DNA of 37,275 bases from Betaproteobacteria bacterium (GTDB taxonomy: Bacteria; Pseudomonadota; Gammaproteobacteria; Burkholderiales; UBA3065). The position numbers were made by a program, and so were the translations under genes. Positions 1-9,098 of this stretch are shown piece by piece. Each line of letters begins with the position of its first letter. Position 1 is the first letter of the stretch. The stretch is from positions 1-37,275 of the forward strand of contig RFMI01000068.1 of NCBI GenBank assembly GCA_009927815.1. The letters run 5' to 3'. Under the pieces are notes generated by a model. The model worked only from the letters and a program-made list of their open reading frames with translations. It was not told the origin of the DNA and did no database searches.

Positions 1-1483
1 TCCCGCAGAACGTGCGGTACGGCGCGACGTCGTTCGGCGCCGGCCGCGCGAGGTCGTCCATCCCCGGCTGCTCGTCATACGGCGTCGCGAGCACACGTTG
101 AAGCCGCTCAAAAGGCGCGAAGTCGCCCTCGATTGCGGCGGCGATCATCGCCTCCACCGCCTGATTGCGCGGGATATAGGCCGGGTTGAGGCGGCGCATG
201 GCTGCGGCGATGGCAAGGCCGCTGCCTTCGACGGGCCGCACCCGCCCCCGCCACCGCGCCAGCCACGCTGACGGCGCCTCGCGGTCGACGAACACATCAC
301 GCAACGGCACCTCGTCACCCTCAGCTGCCGCACACAGGCTGCGATGCGCCTGCGTCCAGTCAATGCGGTGGGTTTGCAGCAGCCCCAGCCAGTCGACCAT
401 CAGGCCGGCATCGGCCTCATCGGCCGCGCTCGCTGGGGGCGCGTCCAGCGTCCACAATCCGAGCTTGGCCCCCAACCGCATCTGCCACTCCCGGCCAAAT
501 GCACCTTGAAACTGGTTGACCACCGCCGTGGCTTGCTCGACCGCACGTGGCTGGTCCGCGCCAATCAGCGGCAGTAGCGCCTCAGCCAGCCGCGCCAGGT
601 TCCACTGCGCAATCGGTGCCTGGTTGGCGTAGGCGTAACGGCCCCGTCGGTCGATGCTGCTGAACACGGTGGCCGGGTCGTAGCCCTCCATGAAGGCGCA
701 AGGACCGTAGTCGATGGTCTCGCCGGCGATGCTGCAGTTGTCGGTGTTCATCACGCCGTGCACAAAGCCGACCGCCATCCACTGCGCCACCAGCGCCGCC
801 TGCCGCTCGCCGACCGCCTGCAGTAGCGCCAGCGCCGGCGTGTCGGACTCGGCCAGATGTGGGTAGTGACGCTCGATGACGTACGCCAGCAGTGTGCGCA
901 GCGACGCCTCGTCCTCGCGCGCGGCAAAGAACTCGAAGGTGCCGACGCGGATGTGGCTGCTCGCCACCCGCGTGATCACCGCGCCGGGCAGCACCTCCTC
1001 GCGGAACACCGGCTCGCCGGTGAGCACCGCCGCCAGCGCGCGGGTGGTCGGGATGCCGAGCGTGTGCATCGCCTCGCTGACCAGATACTCGCGCAGCACC
1101 GGCCCGAGCGCGGCGCGGCCGTCGCCGCCGCGCGAGAACGGCGTGCGCCCGGCGCCCTTGAGCTGCACGTCACGCCGCTCGCCGTCGCTGCCGATCACCT
1201 CACCAAGCAGCACCGCGCGGCCATCGCCCAGCTGCGGCACGAAGTTGCCGAACTGGTGGCCGGCGTAAGCAGTCGCCACCGGCAAGGCTCCGGGGATGCT
1301 GCGGTTGCCACTGAACCAGTCGGCGGCATGGGCGCGCAACAGGGGCGGGTCGCCGCCGAGCAGCACTGCGAGGTCGTCATTGAACGCCAGCAGGCGCGGT
1401 TCGCGAACCGGTGTCGGGTGCTGGCGCGCAACAAAGGGCTCGCCGAGCGAAGCGTAGCTGTTGTCGAAACGCAGACCGCTCAA
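1..1483 (-). CDS. selO: Protein adenylyltransferase SelO (YdiU family), 3' end cut by window edge
   Basis: SelO is a pseudokinase-fold enzyme that transfers AMP from ATP to Ser/Thr/Tyr of target proteins and is linked to redox stress in the characterised family. I translated the minus strand through the whole stretch and found no stop or frameshift: 494 codons, against about 480 for E. coli SelO. Family blocks are clear: an LKGAGRTPFSRGGDGR block near residue 110, LGIPTTRA, then the catalytic/metal region HGVMNTDNCS and DYGPCAFMEGYDP near residues 245-275. The last readable residues, YRTFCG followed by a codon starting with A, match the usual FCGT-type C-terminus, so only about one codon and the stop are missing. 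The start is TTG at 1483: the codon before it is an in-frame TGA, and it overlaps the PII-like stop as TTGA, which implies translational coupling. Identity is near certain; the start is well constrained. Confidence 0.95.
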   Translation of the reverse strand, partial: MSGLRFDNSYASLGEPFVARQHPTPVREPRLLAFNDDLAVLLGGDPPLLRAHAADWFSGNRSIPGALPVATAYAGHQFGNFVPQLGDGRAVLLGEVIGSDGERRDVQLKGAGRTPFSRGGDGRAALGPVLREYLVSEAMHTLGIPTTRALAAVLTGEPVFREEVLPGAVITRVASSHIRVGTFEFFAAREDEASLRTLLAYVIERHYPHLAESDTPALALLQAVGERQAALVAQWMAVGFVHGVMNTDNCSIAGETIDYGPCAFMEGYDPATVFSSIDRRGRYAYANQAPIAQWNLARLAEALLPLIGADQPRAVEQATAVVNQFQGAFGREWQMRLGAKLGLWTLDAPPASAADEADAGLMVDWLGLLQTHRIDWTQAHRSLCAAAEGDEVPLRDVFVDREAPSAWLARWRGRVRPVEGSGLAIAAAMRRLNPAYIPRNQAVEAMIAAAIEGDFAPFERLQRVLATPYDEQPGMDDLARPAPNDVAPYRTFCG

Positions 1484-1821
1484 TCAGCCCGGCCGACGGT
1501 CTTGTTGAAGAACACCGCCCGCTCGACCGCCGTCACCCAGACCATGCCCAGCCCCGGAGAGCCAGACGTCGCCTCGGCGACGATGCGGTCGACGATGGCG
1601 TCGGCGAGATCGTCATCGCAGACAATCTGAATCAGCACCTTATCGCTGTAGTCCTTGAGCACCTGACGGATGCTACCGGAGCCGCCCGGGCCATAGCGCT
1701 CCACCTTCGATACGACCATTCCGGGGAAGTCAGGTATCTCACGCAAGGCTTCGTTGATGCGGTCAAGCTTGTTGGGCCGCACCACGGCCTTGATCTCTTT
1801 TAGGGCTTTCATCTCGTGCAT
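1480..1821 (-). CDS. PII-like signalling protein with shortened T-loop (PII-NG type)
   Basis: A 113-residue protein with the PII fold: KEIKAVVRPNKLDRINEAL at the N-terminus, GMVVSKVERYG leading into the T-loop, and a C-terminal strand near WVTAVERAVFF. PII proteins are trimeric sensors of ATP/ADP and usually 2-oxoglutarate. Here the T-loop is shortened to about PGGSGSIRQVLKDYSD. It lacks the YRGAEY signature with the uridylylated Tyr51, and the RIRTGE tail with two nucleotide-binding arginines is replaced by FFNKTVG, so it is not ordinary GlnB/GlnK. A divergent group called PII-NG is known to sit beside CusA/CzcA heavy-metal pumps in proteobacteria, and that is its position here, 103 bases after czcA. 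The ATG at 1821 follows a GGGAG ribosome site; an ATG three codons in is the alternative. Its stop overlaps the selO start. The ligand and partner are unknown. Confidence 0.9.
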   Translation of the reverse strand: MHEMKALKEIKAVVRPNKLDRINEALREIPDFPGMVVSKVERYGPGGSGSIRQVLKDYSDKVLIQIVCDDDLADAIVDRIVAEATSGSPGLGMVWVTAVERAVFFNKTVGRAD

Positions 1822-1924
1822 TGCAAACTCCCGTTCGGCCAGAACGCAGTCCTGCAGATGTGGGGATTGACCTCGGCCCAGCGGACCACGGTTTTGCCTC
1901 GCTCACTCGCTCGCCTCGTACGCA

Positions 1925-4900
1925 TCAGGCCCTCGACTCGGACTCATCGAACCAGCGGTAAATTGCCGGCACCACCACGAGCGTTAGCAAGGTGGAGGTG
2001 ATCAGCCCGCCAATCACCACGACCGCCAAGGGCCGCTGGACCTCAGAGCCGGGACCCGTAGCGAAGAGGAACGGCAAAAGGCCCAACAAGGCGACAGTGG
2101 CGGTCATCATCACCGGGCGGAAGCGCATCTTGGCGCCCTCCACCACCGCCTGCTCGACCGGCATGCCATCTTGACGCAAACCGCGAATGTAGCTCACCAG
2201 CACCACGCCATTGAGCACGGCGATGCCCCACAGCGCAATGAATCCGACCGACGCCGGCACCGAAAGATACTCGCCGGACAGCGCCAATCCCAGCACTCCG
2301 CCAATCGAAGCGAATGGCAGCACCAGAATGATCAACGTGGCGTAGCGTACTGAGCCGAATAGCAGGAACAGCAGGAAGAAGATTGCGGCGATGGTGATCG
2401 GCACGATGACCGCCAAATGGCCCAGAGCGCGCTGCATATTCTGGAACTGGCCGCCCCATTCGAGGTAAGAACCCTCGGGCAGGATCACCTCGGCATCCAC
2501 CTTGCGCTGCAGCTCTGCAACAAAGCCACCAAGGTCGCGGCCGGAAACATTCACCCCGACAACCACACGGCGCTTCGCCAGTTCGCGACTGATTTGCGCT
2601 GGACCTTCACGCACCTCGATCTTGGCCACCGAGCCCAAAGGCACCAGGGCACCGCCCGGGGTGTTGATCAATATGTCGCCGATGACATTAGCGTCGTCGC
2701 GAAACGCCTCGGGGAGACGAACCGTCGCGTCAAAGCGGCGCTGGCCTTCGTAGACCTGCGTCGCGACTTTGCCACCCAGCGCGATTTCGACCAGCTGATT
2801 GACATCCGCCACATTCAAGCCGTACCGAGCGATTGCAGCACGGTCAATCTCGATGTTGAGGTACTGCTGGCCACTCACGCGCTCGATGCGCAAATCCCGG
2901 GCACCGGCAGTGCCCGCGGCGATCCTGCCGATCTCGTTGGCCGTGTGCAAAAGCTTGTCCAGGTCGTCCCCGAACACTTTGATCGCAACGTCAGAACGCA
3001 CACCGGTCACCAGTTCGGCCACGCGCGCGGCGATTGGCTGCGCCATGGCGATACCCACACCCGGCAGTTGCGCAAGCTTGTCGCGAATCGCATTCGAGAT
3101 GGTCTCCTGTGTCCAGCCGTCCGGCCACTGGTCGCGCGGCAGCAGGCTGACAATGGGCGCCCCCTCATTTTGCGACTGCGGATCCGCCGGCGACTCGCCG
3201 CGGCCAACGGCCGAAACGACGCCTTTAACGCCCGGCACTTCGCGCACCAGTTTGAGCGCCTCTCGCTCCATTTTCATCGATTCGTCCAAAGAGATATTGG
3301 GGACGCGGGTCACCCCTGGGACAATCGACCCCTCCTTCATCTCTGGAATGAACGCGGTACCCAGCAGTGGCAGTATCGCCAGTGAGGTGGCAAACGCCAG
3401 CAAGGCCATGAGAAATGTCTTGCGGCTGTTGAGACGGCCCAATTCAACATCGGCAGCCAGGGCGTCTTGAGCCATCGGATCAGACGGGTGTCTTCCTCGC
3501 TGCCGCCTTTGAGCAAGTAGGACGACAACACCGGCGTCAGCGTCAGCGACAACAGCAGCGAAACGCCTAGCGCTATGGCAATCGTGTAGGCCAGCGGGGC
3601 AAACATCTTGCCTTCCATGCCGTGCAGAGTCATCAGCGGCAGAAACACCAGAATGATGATGCCGACGCCGAAAATGACAGGCGTAGCAACCTCCTTGACC
3701 GCATCAAAGATCACCCGGATTTTTCGTTCGCCCTCTACGGCATGGTGCGAGAGCCGGGCGAACGCGTTCTCCACCACCACCACCGAGCCATCCACCATCA
3801 GGCCGATTGCGATGGCCAGCCCACCAAGACTCATCAGATTCGCCGAAATGCCCAGTTGATTCATCGCCATAAAGGTCAGCAGCGGCGTCAACACCAGGGT
3901 AGCGATCACCACCAGACTGGAGCGCACATCACCCAGGAACAGAAACAGCACCACCACCACGAACAACACGCCCTCAGCCAGCACCTTGACGACCGTCGCC
4001 AAGGCGGCGTCGACCAATTCCGAGCGGTCGTAATAGGGCACGATTTGGAGACCACCGGGCAGCATGCCCTTGGCGTTGATCTCGTCGACCCGCGCCTTGA
4101 TGCGCCCCACAATCTGCTTGGCATTGCCACCCGCCAACATCATCACCACGCCACCCACCGATTCGGTGACGCCGTCTTTCAGGAGCCCGCCAACACGCAC
4201 GGCAGCGCCCTCTTCCACCACCGCAACGTCGCGTAAGTAAACCGGCGTGCCGCCTTCGGTCTTGACCACGATGTTGCGGAAATCGTCGATGGAGCGCACC
4301 AGGCCGATGCTGCGGATGAGGTATTGCTCTGCGTGCTGGTTAAGCACCCCGCCACCAGCGTTGGCGTTGTTATCGGCGACTGACTGAAATACCTGGTTCA
4401 GGCTGAGGTTGTAGTGACGCAAGCGGTCGGGATTGACCCGGACCTGGTATTGCTTAACGAAGCCACCCTGCGAGTTGATCTCGGCCACGCCAGGGATCGA
4501 ACGCAACAAGGGGCGCACCACCCAATCCTGCGCGATCCGCCGCTGCACCAGCTCCTCACGGGTCAACTCGCGGGTGCCATCGCCGGGTTTGTCGAGCGTG
4601 TACTGAAAGACCTCGCCCAAGCCCGTCGACACCGGCCCCAACACAGGGACTACGCCCTCGGGCATGCGACCGCGCACCTCGATCAGACGTTCCATCACCA
4701 GCTGGCGGGCAAAGTACACGTCTGTGGCGTCGCTAAAAACCAAGGTAATCAGCGACAGGCCCGGCTTATTGAGCGAACGCATCTCGGTCATCGCCGGCAG
4801 GCCCGTCATCGCGATCTCGAGCGGAACCGTGATCAGGCGTTCGATTTCTTCAGGCGAGCGCCCGGGTGCCTCGGTCGCAATCTGCACCTGCACATTGGTG

Positions 4901-5025
4901 ACGTCGGGAAAGGCATCGACCGACAATTTGCGCGCGGCATCTACGCCGAACGCGAGCAGGATCACGCTGATAACCACCAAGACCAAGCGCTGTTCCAGCG
5001 CCGCACGGATCAGGGATTGGATCAT
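1925..5025 (-). pseudogene. czcA: CzcA-type heavy-metal RND efflux pump, split by one frameshift
   Basis: This is the inner-membrane proton/metal antiporter of a tripartite efflux pump. The first frame (5025 to about 3434) carries the N-terminal half: TM1, the porter domain, and the TM4 motif GLMVDGSVVVVEN, whose Asp carries protons. The second frame (about 3470 to 1925) resumes with NSRKTFLMALLAFA and runs through the second porter domain to TM12. Joined, they give about 1,033 residues, the normal length for the family. One base is missing near 3425-3435; restoring an A in TCAACAG would read WAVSNSRKTF. DGSVVVVEN differs from the CusA form DAAIVMIEN, so a divalent-metal (Czc/Cnr-like) substrate is more likely than Cu/Ag. 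Four bases separate czcB from this start. See the findings on whether the break is real. Family assignment is certain; metal specificity is inferred. Confidence 0.9.
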
Positions 5026-5029
5026 GCTG

Positions 5030-6229
5030 CTATTGCGCCACGCGCTTGCGTTCGTTGTTCAGATGAAACGCGCCATCCATGACCACGCGGGCCCCTGCCT
5101 CCAAGCCCTCCACCACCGGGCGCAACTCATCGCCGCGCGCGGTACGCCCCGGGTGCCCCAGCACCACCGGAGTCAGCCTGTAGGTCCCCGCGGTGGTCTC
5201 GACAAACACGTGATCAAGGTTGTTTTCACGCACCACGGCAGAAGCCGGCAGTGCCAGGCGTGGGATGGCCTCGCCAGCAATTTCCACCGTCGCCAACATC
5301 GCGGGTTTCAGCAGACGCTTCGCGTTCTCCAATTCAGTCCGCACCAAGATGGTCCGTGTCTCGGGGTTCACCGTCGGCGACACATAGGTGATGCGGGCGT
5401 CGCGCCGTTCACCCAATGCCGGGATATCGATGTTGATCTGCTGACCGAGGGCTAGGCCTCGGGCCTCCTGCTCTGGCACCTCAGCCACCACCCGCACCTG
5501 CGACAGGTCGGCAATCACGTACAGAATGTCGGCCGGCTGAACCACTTGGCCCACCGAGACTTTGCGCTCAACCACCGTTCCGTTCTGGGTGGACAGAAGC
5601 GGCTTTACCGAACTGATCGCACCAGACGACTCGATCTTGCTCAGCGACGCATCAGCCATGCCGAGCATCCGCAACTGGTCGGCAGCGGCGCGTTTCTCGG
5701 CCTCAGCAACCTCCAACTCGTTCTGACGCCGCTGCAGTTCTGCGCTGCCAATCACGTCGGCAGCCAGTAGTGCGCGTGCACGCTCGACGCTGCGGGTAAG
5801 CAACTGCGTCTGCGCATGGGCTTTCAGATAGGTCAGCTGGACGGCGCTGAGGTCGGCGCTGCTGAGGCTCGCCAATTTCGCCCCTGTCTTGACGTCTTGG
5901 CCAAGCCAGGCGTTGAGCTCGGTGACGCGGCCGGGCACTGTGGTGCCAATCCGACTGACCCGCTTCTCGTCAAAATCGACGCGCCCAGCGACGCGGAACA
6001 CCTGCTGAACCGGTTCCGGCTTCACCACCTGGACGCTTAGCAAACCCGACACCGCCGAGCTGGCCGTGACCATCATCGGGTCGGGCTTGGCTGCAACCGG
6101 CGGCGCGGTTTCCGGCGATGGTCCGCAGGCGGCCAGTGCCGCAGCAAAGCCGATCGCGACAACACGAAGGCCGGCCCACCTCAACACAACAGACGAAATC
6201 ATGGGCATGTGAACAATCCGAACAGACAA
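5030..6229 (-). CDS. czcB: CzcB/CusB-type periplasmic adaptor (membrane fusion lipoprotein)
   Basis: A 399-residue adaptor that joins the CzcA pump to the CzcC channel in the periplasm. The N-terminus has a signal with lipobox LAAC (lipid-attached Cys about residue 35), followed by a Pro/Ala-rich linker. Next come a split lipoyl domain (RVAGRVDFDEKRVSRIGTTV and later NGTVVERKVSVGQVVQP), a helical hairpin between them (about residues 120-200), a beta-barrel domain (VRVVAEVPEQEARGL, ARITYVSPTVNPETRT) and a membrane-proximal domain. The RVDFDEKR stretch is characteristic of heavy-metal (Czc/Cus) adaptors. The ATG at 6229 is the longest start; ATGs at residues 8 and 10 also precede the hydrophobic core and could be used. 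It lies 14 bases after czcC and 4 before czcA, clearly one operon. No His/Met-rich metal-binding extension is seen. Confidence 0.92.
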   Translation of the reverse strand: MSVRIVHMPMISSVVLRWAGLRVVAIGFAAALAACGPSPETAPPVAAKPDPMMVTASSAVSGLLSVQVVKPEPVQQVFRVAGRVDFDEKRVSRIGTTVPGRVTELNAWLGQDVKTGAKLASLSSADLSAVQLTYLKAHAQTQLLTRSVERARALLAADVIGSAELQRRQNELEVAEAEKRAAADQLRMLGMADASLSKIESSGAISSVKPLLSTQNGTVVERKVSVGQVVQPADILYVIADLSQVRVVAEVPEQEARGLALGQQINIDIPALGERRDARITYVSPTVNPETRTILVRTELENAKRLLKPAMLATVEIAGEAIPRLALPASAVVRENNLDHVFVETTAGTYRLTPVVLGHPGRTARGDELRPVVEGLEAGARVVMDGAFHLNNERKRVAQ

Positions 6230-6243
6230 GGGCTGAAAAGCAT

Positions 6244-7497
6244 TTAGGGCGCGTCCGAGCGCAGCAAATCGCCCTGCAAGCGCTCAACCTCAATGCGCGC
6301 CGCTTCGAGCTCGAAGCGGGCCGCGATGAGGTCGTTTCGCGCCGCGCGGAACACCCGTCGCGCATCGAGAAAATCGAGGATGCCGCGTTCGCCGAAGCGG
6401 TAGGCGGCTTCAGCCACTTTCAGCGCGGCCTCCGCTTCACGCAGAATGCCGTTTTCAAGCGAAGCCACCAGATTTCGCGCAATGCCATACTGGCCCCACG
6501 CTGACTCGATGGATTGCGCCAGAACGAACTGGCTGTGCTCCAATTGGCTGCGGCCGCGGGTCACTTGCGCTTCAGCTTCCGCGACGGGCCCCGCGCGACG
6601 GTCCCAGAGCGGGATTGTCAGCACCACCCCAACACGATTGTTTTCGAGATCGGGGTCGCGCTCCTGAACAGCGCGTACCGCCACCTCCGGCATCCGCCGC
6701 GCCTTTTCCAGCTCCACCAAACGTTGGGCGCGCGCGACGTCCGCACGCAGAACCGCCAACTCGCTACTGCGATCGAGCAAGCGCTGGCGCAGGCTCTCAA
6801 CCGGCGGCAAAGCCACCGGTTCCGACCAGTCGCCGACCACCTCGAACTGGGCTGGCAGCTCTGCGGAGACCAGCGAGCGTATCGCCACCTTGGCCTGCTC
6901 GACCCGCAATTCGGCGCTGCGAGCGGCCGTCTGCGCCGACAGCCGTTCAGCCTCAGCCTTGATCAGCTCATAGCGCGGTGCCTCGCCAACCTCGACCCGC
7001 ACCCGAACCTTGTCACCGATCGACTCGGCCAGAGCGAGATCTTCGCGGGCAGCTGCCACTTCTTCCTGACGCCGCAAGAGGTCGTAGAACGCGGTCGCCA
7101 AGCGCGCCAGCACAGTGTTCTGCGACACCCGCAGCCCAGACTCGGCGCTGCTCACGGCCGATTGCGCGGCGGCGATGCGAGCCTCGCGTTGCCAAGGGTT
7201 GTCGATGCGCTGGGTGAGCGTATAGGTGTGAGACGCGCCGGCGGCGCCCCCAGCGAGCCTGGGTGCCGCATGACCGAAACCGAACTCGGTTTCGGGGTTT
7301 GGGTACGCGCTGGCCGTCAACACACCCGCACGGGAGGCATCGACACCGCTCAGGGCCGCCGTCAACGAGCGATTGGAGGCCAAGGCCAGGCGCTTGAGTT
7401 CATCAAGCGAAAACTTATCTTGCGCAGACCACCCGATAGCTGACCAAAGCGCCAGAACAAAGCCTAGTCCAACGCTCACCTGCGCGGCTCTGCGCAT
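6244..7497 (-). CDS. czcC: CzcC/TolC-family outer-membrane efflux channel
   Basis: A 417-residue outer-membrane factor with two OEP (TolC-like) repeats. It forms the trimeric exit duct for the CzcCBA metal pump. It starts with a Sec signal (hydrophobic run VGLGFVLALWSAIGWSA) and then shows the typical long amphipathic coiled coils: ASRAGVLTASAYPNPETEFG near residue 60, AARSAELRVEQAKVAIRSL near 195, and the second repeat with GVVLTIPLWDRRAGPVAEAEAQ and ILDFLDARRVFRAARNDL near 385. It lacks a lipobox, unlike the NodT-type channel later in the window. ATG 7497 is preceded by GAGG at 7 bases and is the first gene of the operon. The 73 bases upstream (7498-7570) separate it from the CorA-type gene on the same strand; they are AT-rich but I saw no convincing promoter or metal-regulator operator there, and no metal sensor gene lies nearby. 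Confidence 0.92.
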   Translation of the reverse strand: MRRAAQVSVGLGFVLALWSAIGWSAQDKFSLDELKRLALASNRSLTAALSGVDASRAGVLTASAYPNPETEFGFGHAAPRLAGGAAGASHTYTLTQRIDNPWQREARIAAAQSAVSSAESGLRVSQNTVLARLATAFYDLLRRQEEVAAAREDLALAESIGDKVRVRVEVGEAPRYELIKAEAERLSAQTAARSAELRVEQAKVAIRSLVSAELPAQFEVVGDWSEPVALPPVESLRQRLLDRSSELAVLRADVARAQRLVELEKARRMPEVAVRAVQERDPDLENNRVGVVLTIPLWDRRAGPVAEAEAQVTRGRSQLEHSQFVLAQSIESAWGQYGIARNLVASLENGILREAEAALKVAEAAYRFGERGILDFLDARRVFRAARNDLIAARFELEAARIEVERLQGDLLRSDAP

Positions 7498-7570
7498 CGG
7501 AATACCTCAAGTAACTATCTGTGTTTGTTTGGTCGGCCGGAAGTCAGACAAGTTCCAAACCGAGACTTAT

Positions 7571-8920
7571 TTAATTGCTAGGCTGACGCCGCACCGGTCG
7601 CTGGCGGCGGGCCTCAAAGTACTTAAGCGCGACAAATGTGCCCCAGCCGATAGCACCTGTGGCCAAGAAAAATGCTCCGTAAGACACCGGCCAGGGAATG
7701 CCTTCGGTCATCATCGAATACTCGGACATGCCGCCGATGCCAGCGAGCATATTGAGCGGCATAAACACCACGCTAAACACGGTGAGCTGGTTGACTCGCT
7801 TATTCTGGTTGATGTTGATGAAACCGATGGTCGCATCCATCAGGAAGTTGATCTTGTCGAACAAAAACGCGGTGTGACTGTTGAGAGACTCGATGTTGCG
7901 CACCGTCTGGTTGCACGACTGCACCTGATCGGTCTTGAGCAGGCGAGCGCGCATCAGGAAGTTCAGCGCCCGCTGGGTGTCGAGGATGTTGCCGCGGATG
8001 CGGCCGTTCTGGTCTTCCTCCTCGGCGATGCTGGCGAGAATACTGGCCGCTTGGCTGTCAGTCATCGCCTCGCTCAGCACAGTATGGCCGACATCGCCCA
8101 GCGTCGTGTAGATGCCCTCCAGCGAATCGGCCGAATACTCCACGTCCGCCGCGTACAGGTCGAGCAACACGTCGATGCTGTCCGTCACATACCCCGGCTG
8201 CGTCAACGCGCGCCGGCGCTGCAAACGGAACACCGGCAGCTCTTCGTCACGCACTGAGAACAGGATGCCACCATGCAGAATGAATGACACCGGCACGCTG
8301 CGCGAGTCACCTGCGCGCTCACGCAGGAAATTCGAGTGCAGGTGGATGTCTTCGTTGTCGCCGATGTAAAACCGCGAACTCAGCTCGAGATCAGTGGCCT
8401 CCAGAGGATCGGGCAGCTCGACGTCGAAGTGCGAGCCAATGAATGCGCGCTCTGAACGACTGGTGTTGATCAAGTCGACCCACACCGGTTTGACGCCGTC
8501 GAGGTCCTTGCGACCCGTCACCGGGACCTGCCGCAAACGCCCACCATCCACCAATTCGAACACGCTGACCTTGGCGCCCTCGAATTGCGGCTCGCGGCCG
8601 GCTGCCAAGGCCTCGCGGCGCTCGCCCGAGATCTCCCACAACACGTCGTTCTCGCGTTCACGCGGAATGGTCCGCCACAGCTGCATCGCCTGCTCCAGCG
8701 GCAACTCGTCCAGCACCTCGCCCAGATCGGCCGCGCTGTGGCGCGCGATGAGGTTGGCCAGCTCCGCCGCGTGCTGTTTTTGCAACAGAATCTCCACCAC
8801 CTCGCGACGGCTCATCTGCTGGTTGTGCACGACACCGTCCTGCAATTTGTGCTTTTCGAGGATGTCCATGAATTGCTCGGTCGACATTGGAGGCTGTGTG
8901 CGTGTGGAGGCCAGCACCAC
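7571..8920 (-). CDS. CorA-type Mg/Co transporter with MgtE_N-like N-terminal domain
   Basis: A 449-residue two-TM channel of the CorA superfamily. Residues about 50-107 (AAELANLIARHSAADLGEVL onward) resemble the MgtE N-terminal helical domain, followed by a CorA-like cytoplasmic domain. A long stalk helix leads to TM1 (VFSVVFMPLNMLAGI, about 380-395) and TM2 (about 412-434), ending in a basic tail. The loop after TM1 reads GIGGMSEYSMM instead of the GMN tripeptide that forms the selectivity filter of standard CorA, so G397-M398-S399 replaces GMN. Uptake of Mg, Co or another divalent ion is therefore inferred. The longest start is GTG at 8920; ATG at 8887 (MSTEQF) and ATG at 8869, preceded by GAG, are also possible, and I could not decide from ribosome sites. 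It is divergent from siaB across 178 bases and upstream of czcCBA on the same strand. Confidence 0.85.
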   Translation of the reverse strand: MVLASTRTQPPMSTEQFMDILEKHKLQDGVVHNQQMSRREVVEILLQKQHAAELANLIARHSAADLGEVLDELPLEQAMQLWRTIPRERENDVLWEISGERREALAAGREPQFEGAKVSVFELVDGGRLRQVPVTGRKDLDGVKPVWVDLINTSRSERAFIGSHFDVELPDPLEATDLELSSRFYIGDNEDIHLHSNFLRERAGDSRSVPVSFILHGGILFSVRDEELPVFRLQRRRALTQPGYVTDSIDVLLDLYAADVEYSADSLEGIYTTLGDVGHTVLSEAMTDSQAASILASIAEEEDQNGRIRGNILDTQRALNFLMRARLLKTDQVQSCNQTVRNIESLNSHTAFLFDKINFLMDATIGFININQNKRVNQLTVFSVVFMPLNMLAGIGGMSEYSMMTEGIPWPVSYGAFFLATGAIGWGTFVALKYFEARRQRPVRRQPSN

Positions 8921-9098
8921 CGGGAGCGGCAGCTGAGTTTAAAACATGTAGCGGGCCAAAGGCGGGAGCCGGACCGCCTGCGCCCGCGTCATGAGGCCGT
9001 CATGTTTCAGTCATTAAGATGCGATGTGCAGTGCTTAGTGTGTTTCGGCTAATCACGTGCACACACCGCCCCGCCCATATTTCAAGGGAAATTGAAGC

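Noticed and set aside
1898-1913. CTCGCTCA/CTCGCTCG short repeat before the PII-like gene
   Set aside because: Only two imperfect copies; too short to distinguish from chance in GC-rich DNA.
2417-3385. A 322-codon open frame on the plus strand
   Set aside because: It is antisense to the C-terminal half of CzcA and has no ribosome site or family features.
3782-3850. Calling the RND pump CusA (Cu/Ag type)
   Set aside because: The TM4 motif reads DGSVVVVEN, not the CusA form DAAIVMIEN, so a divalent-metal pump is more likely.
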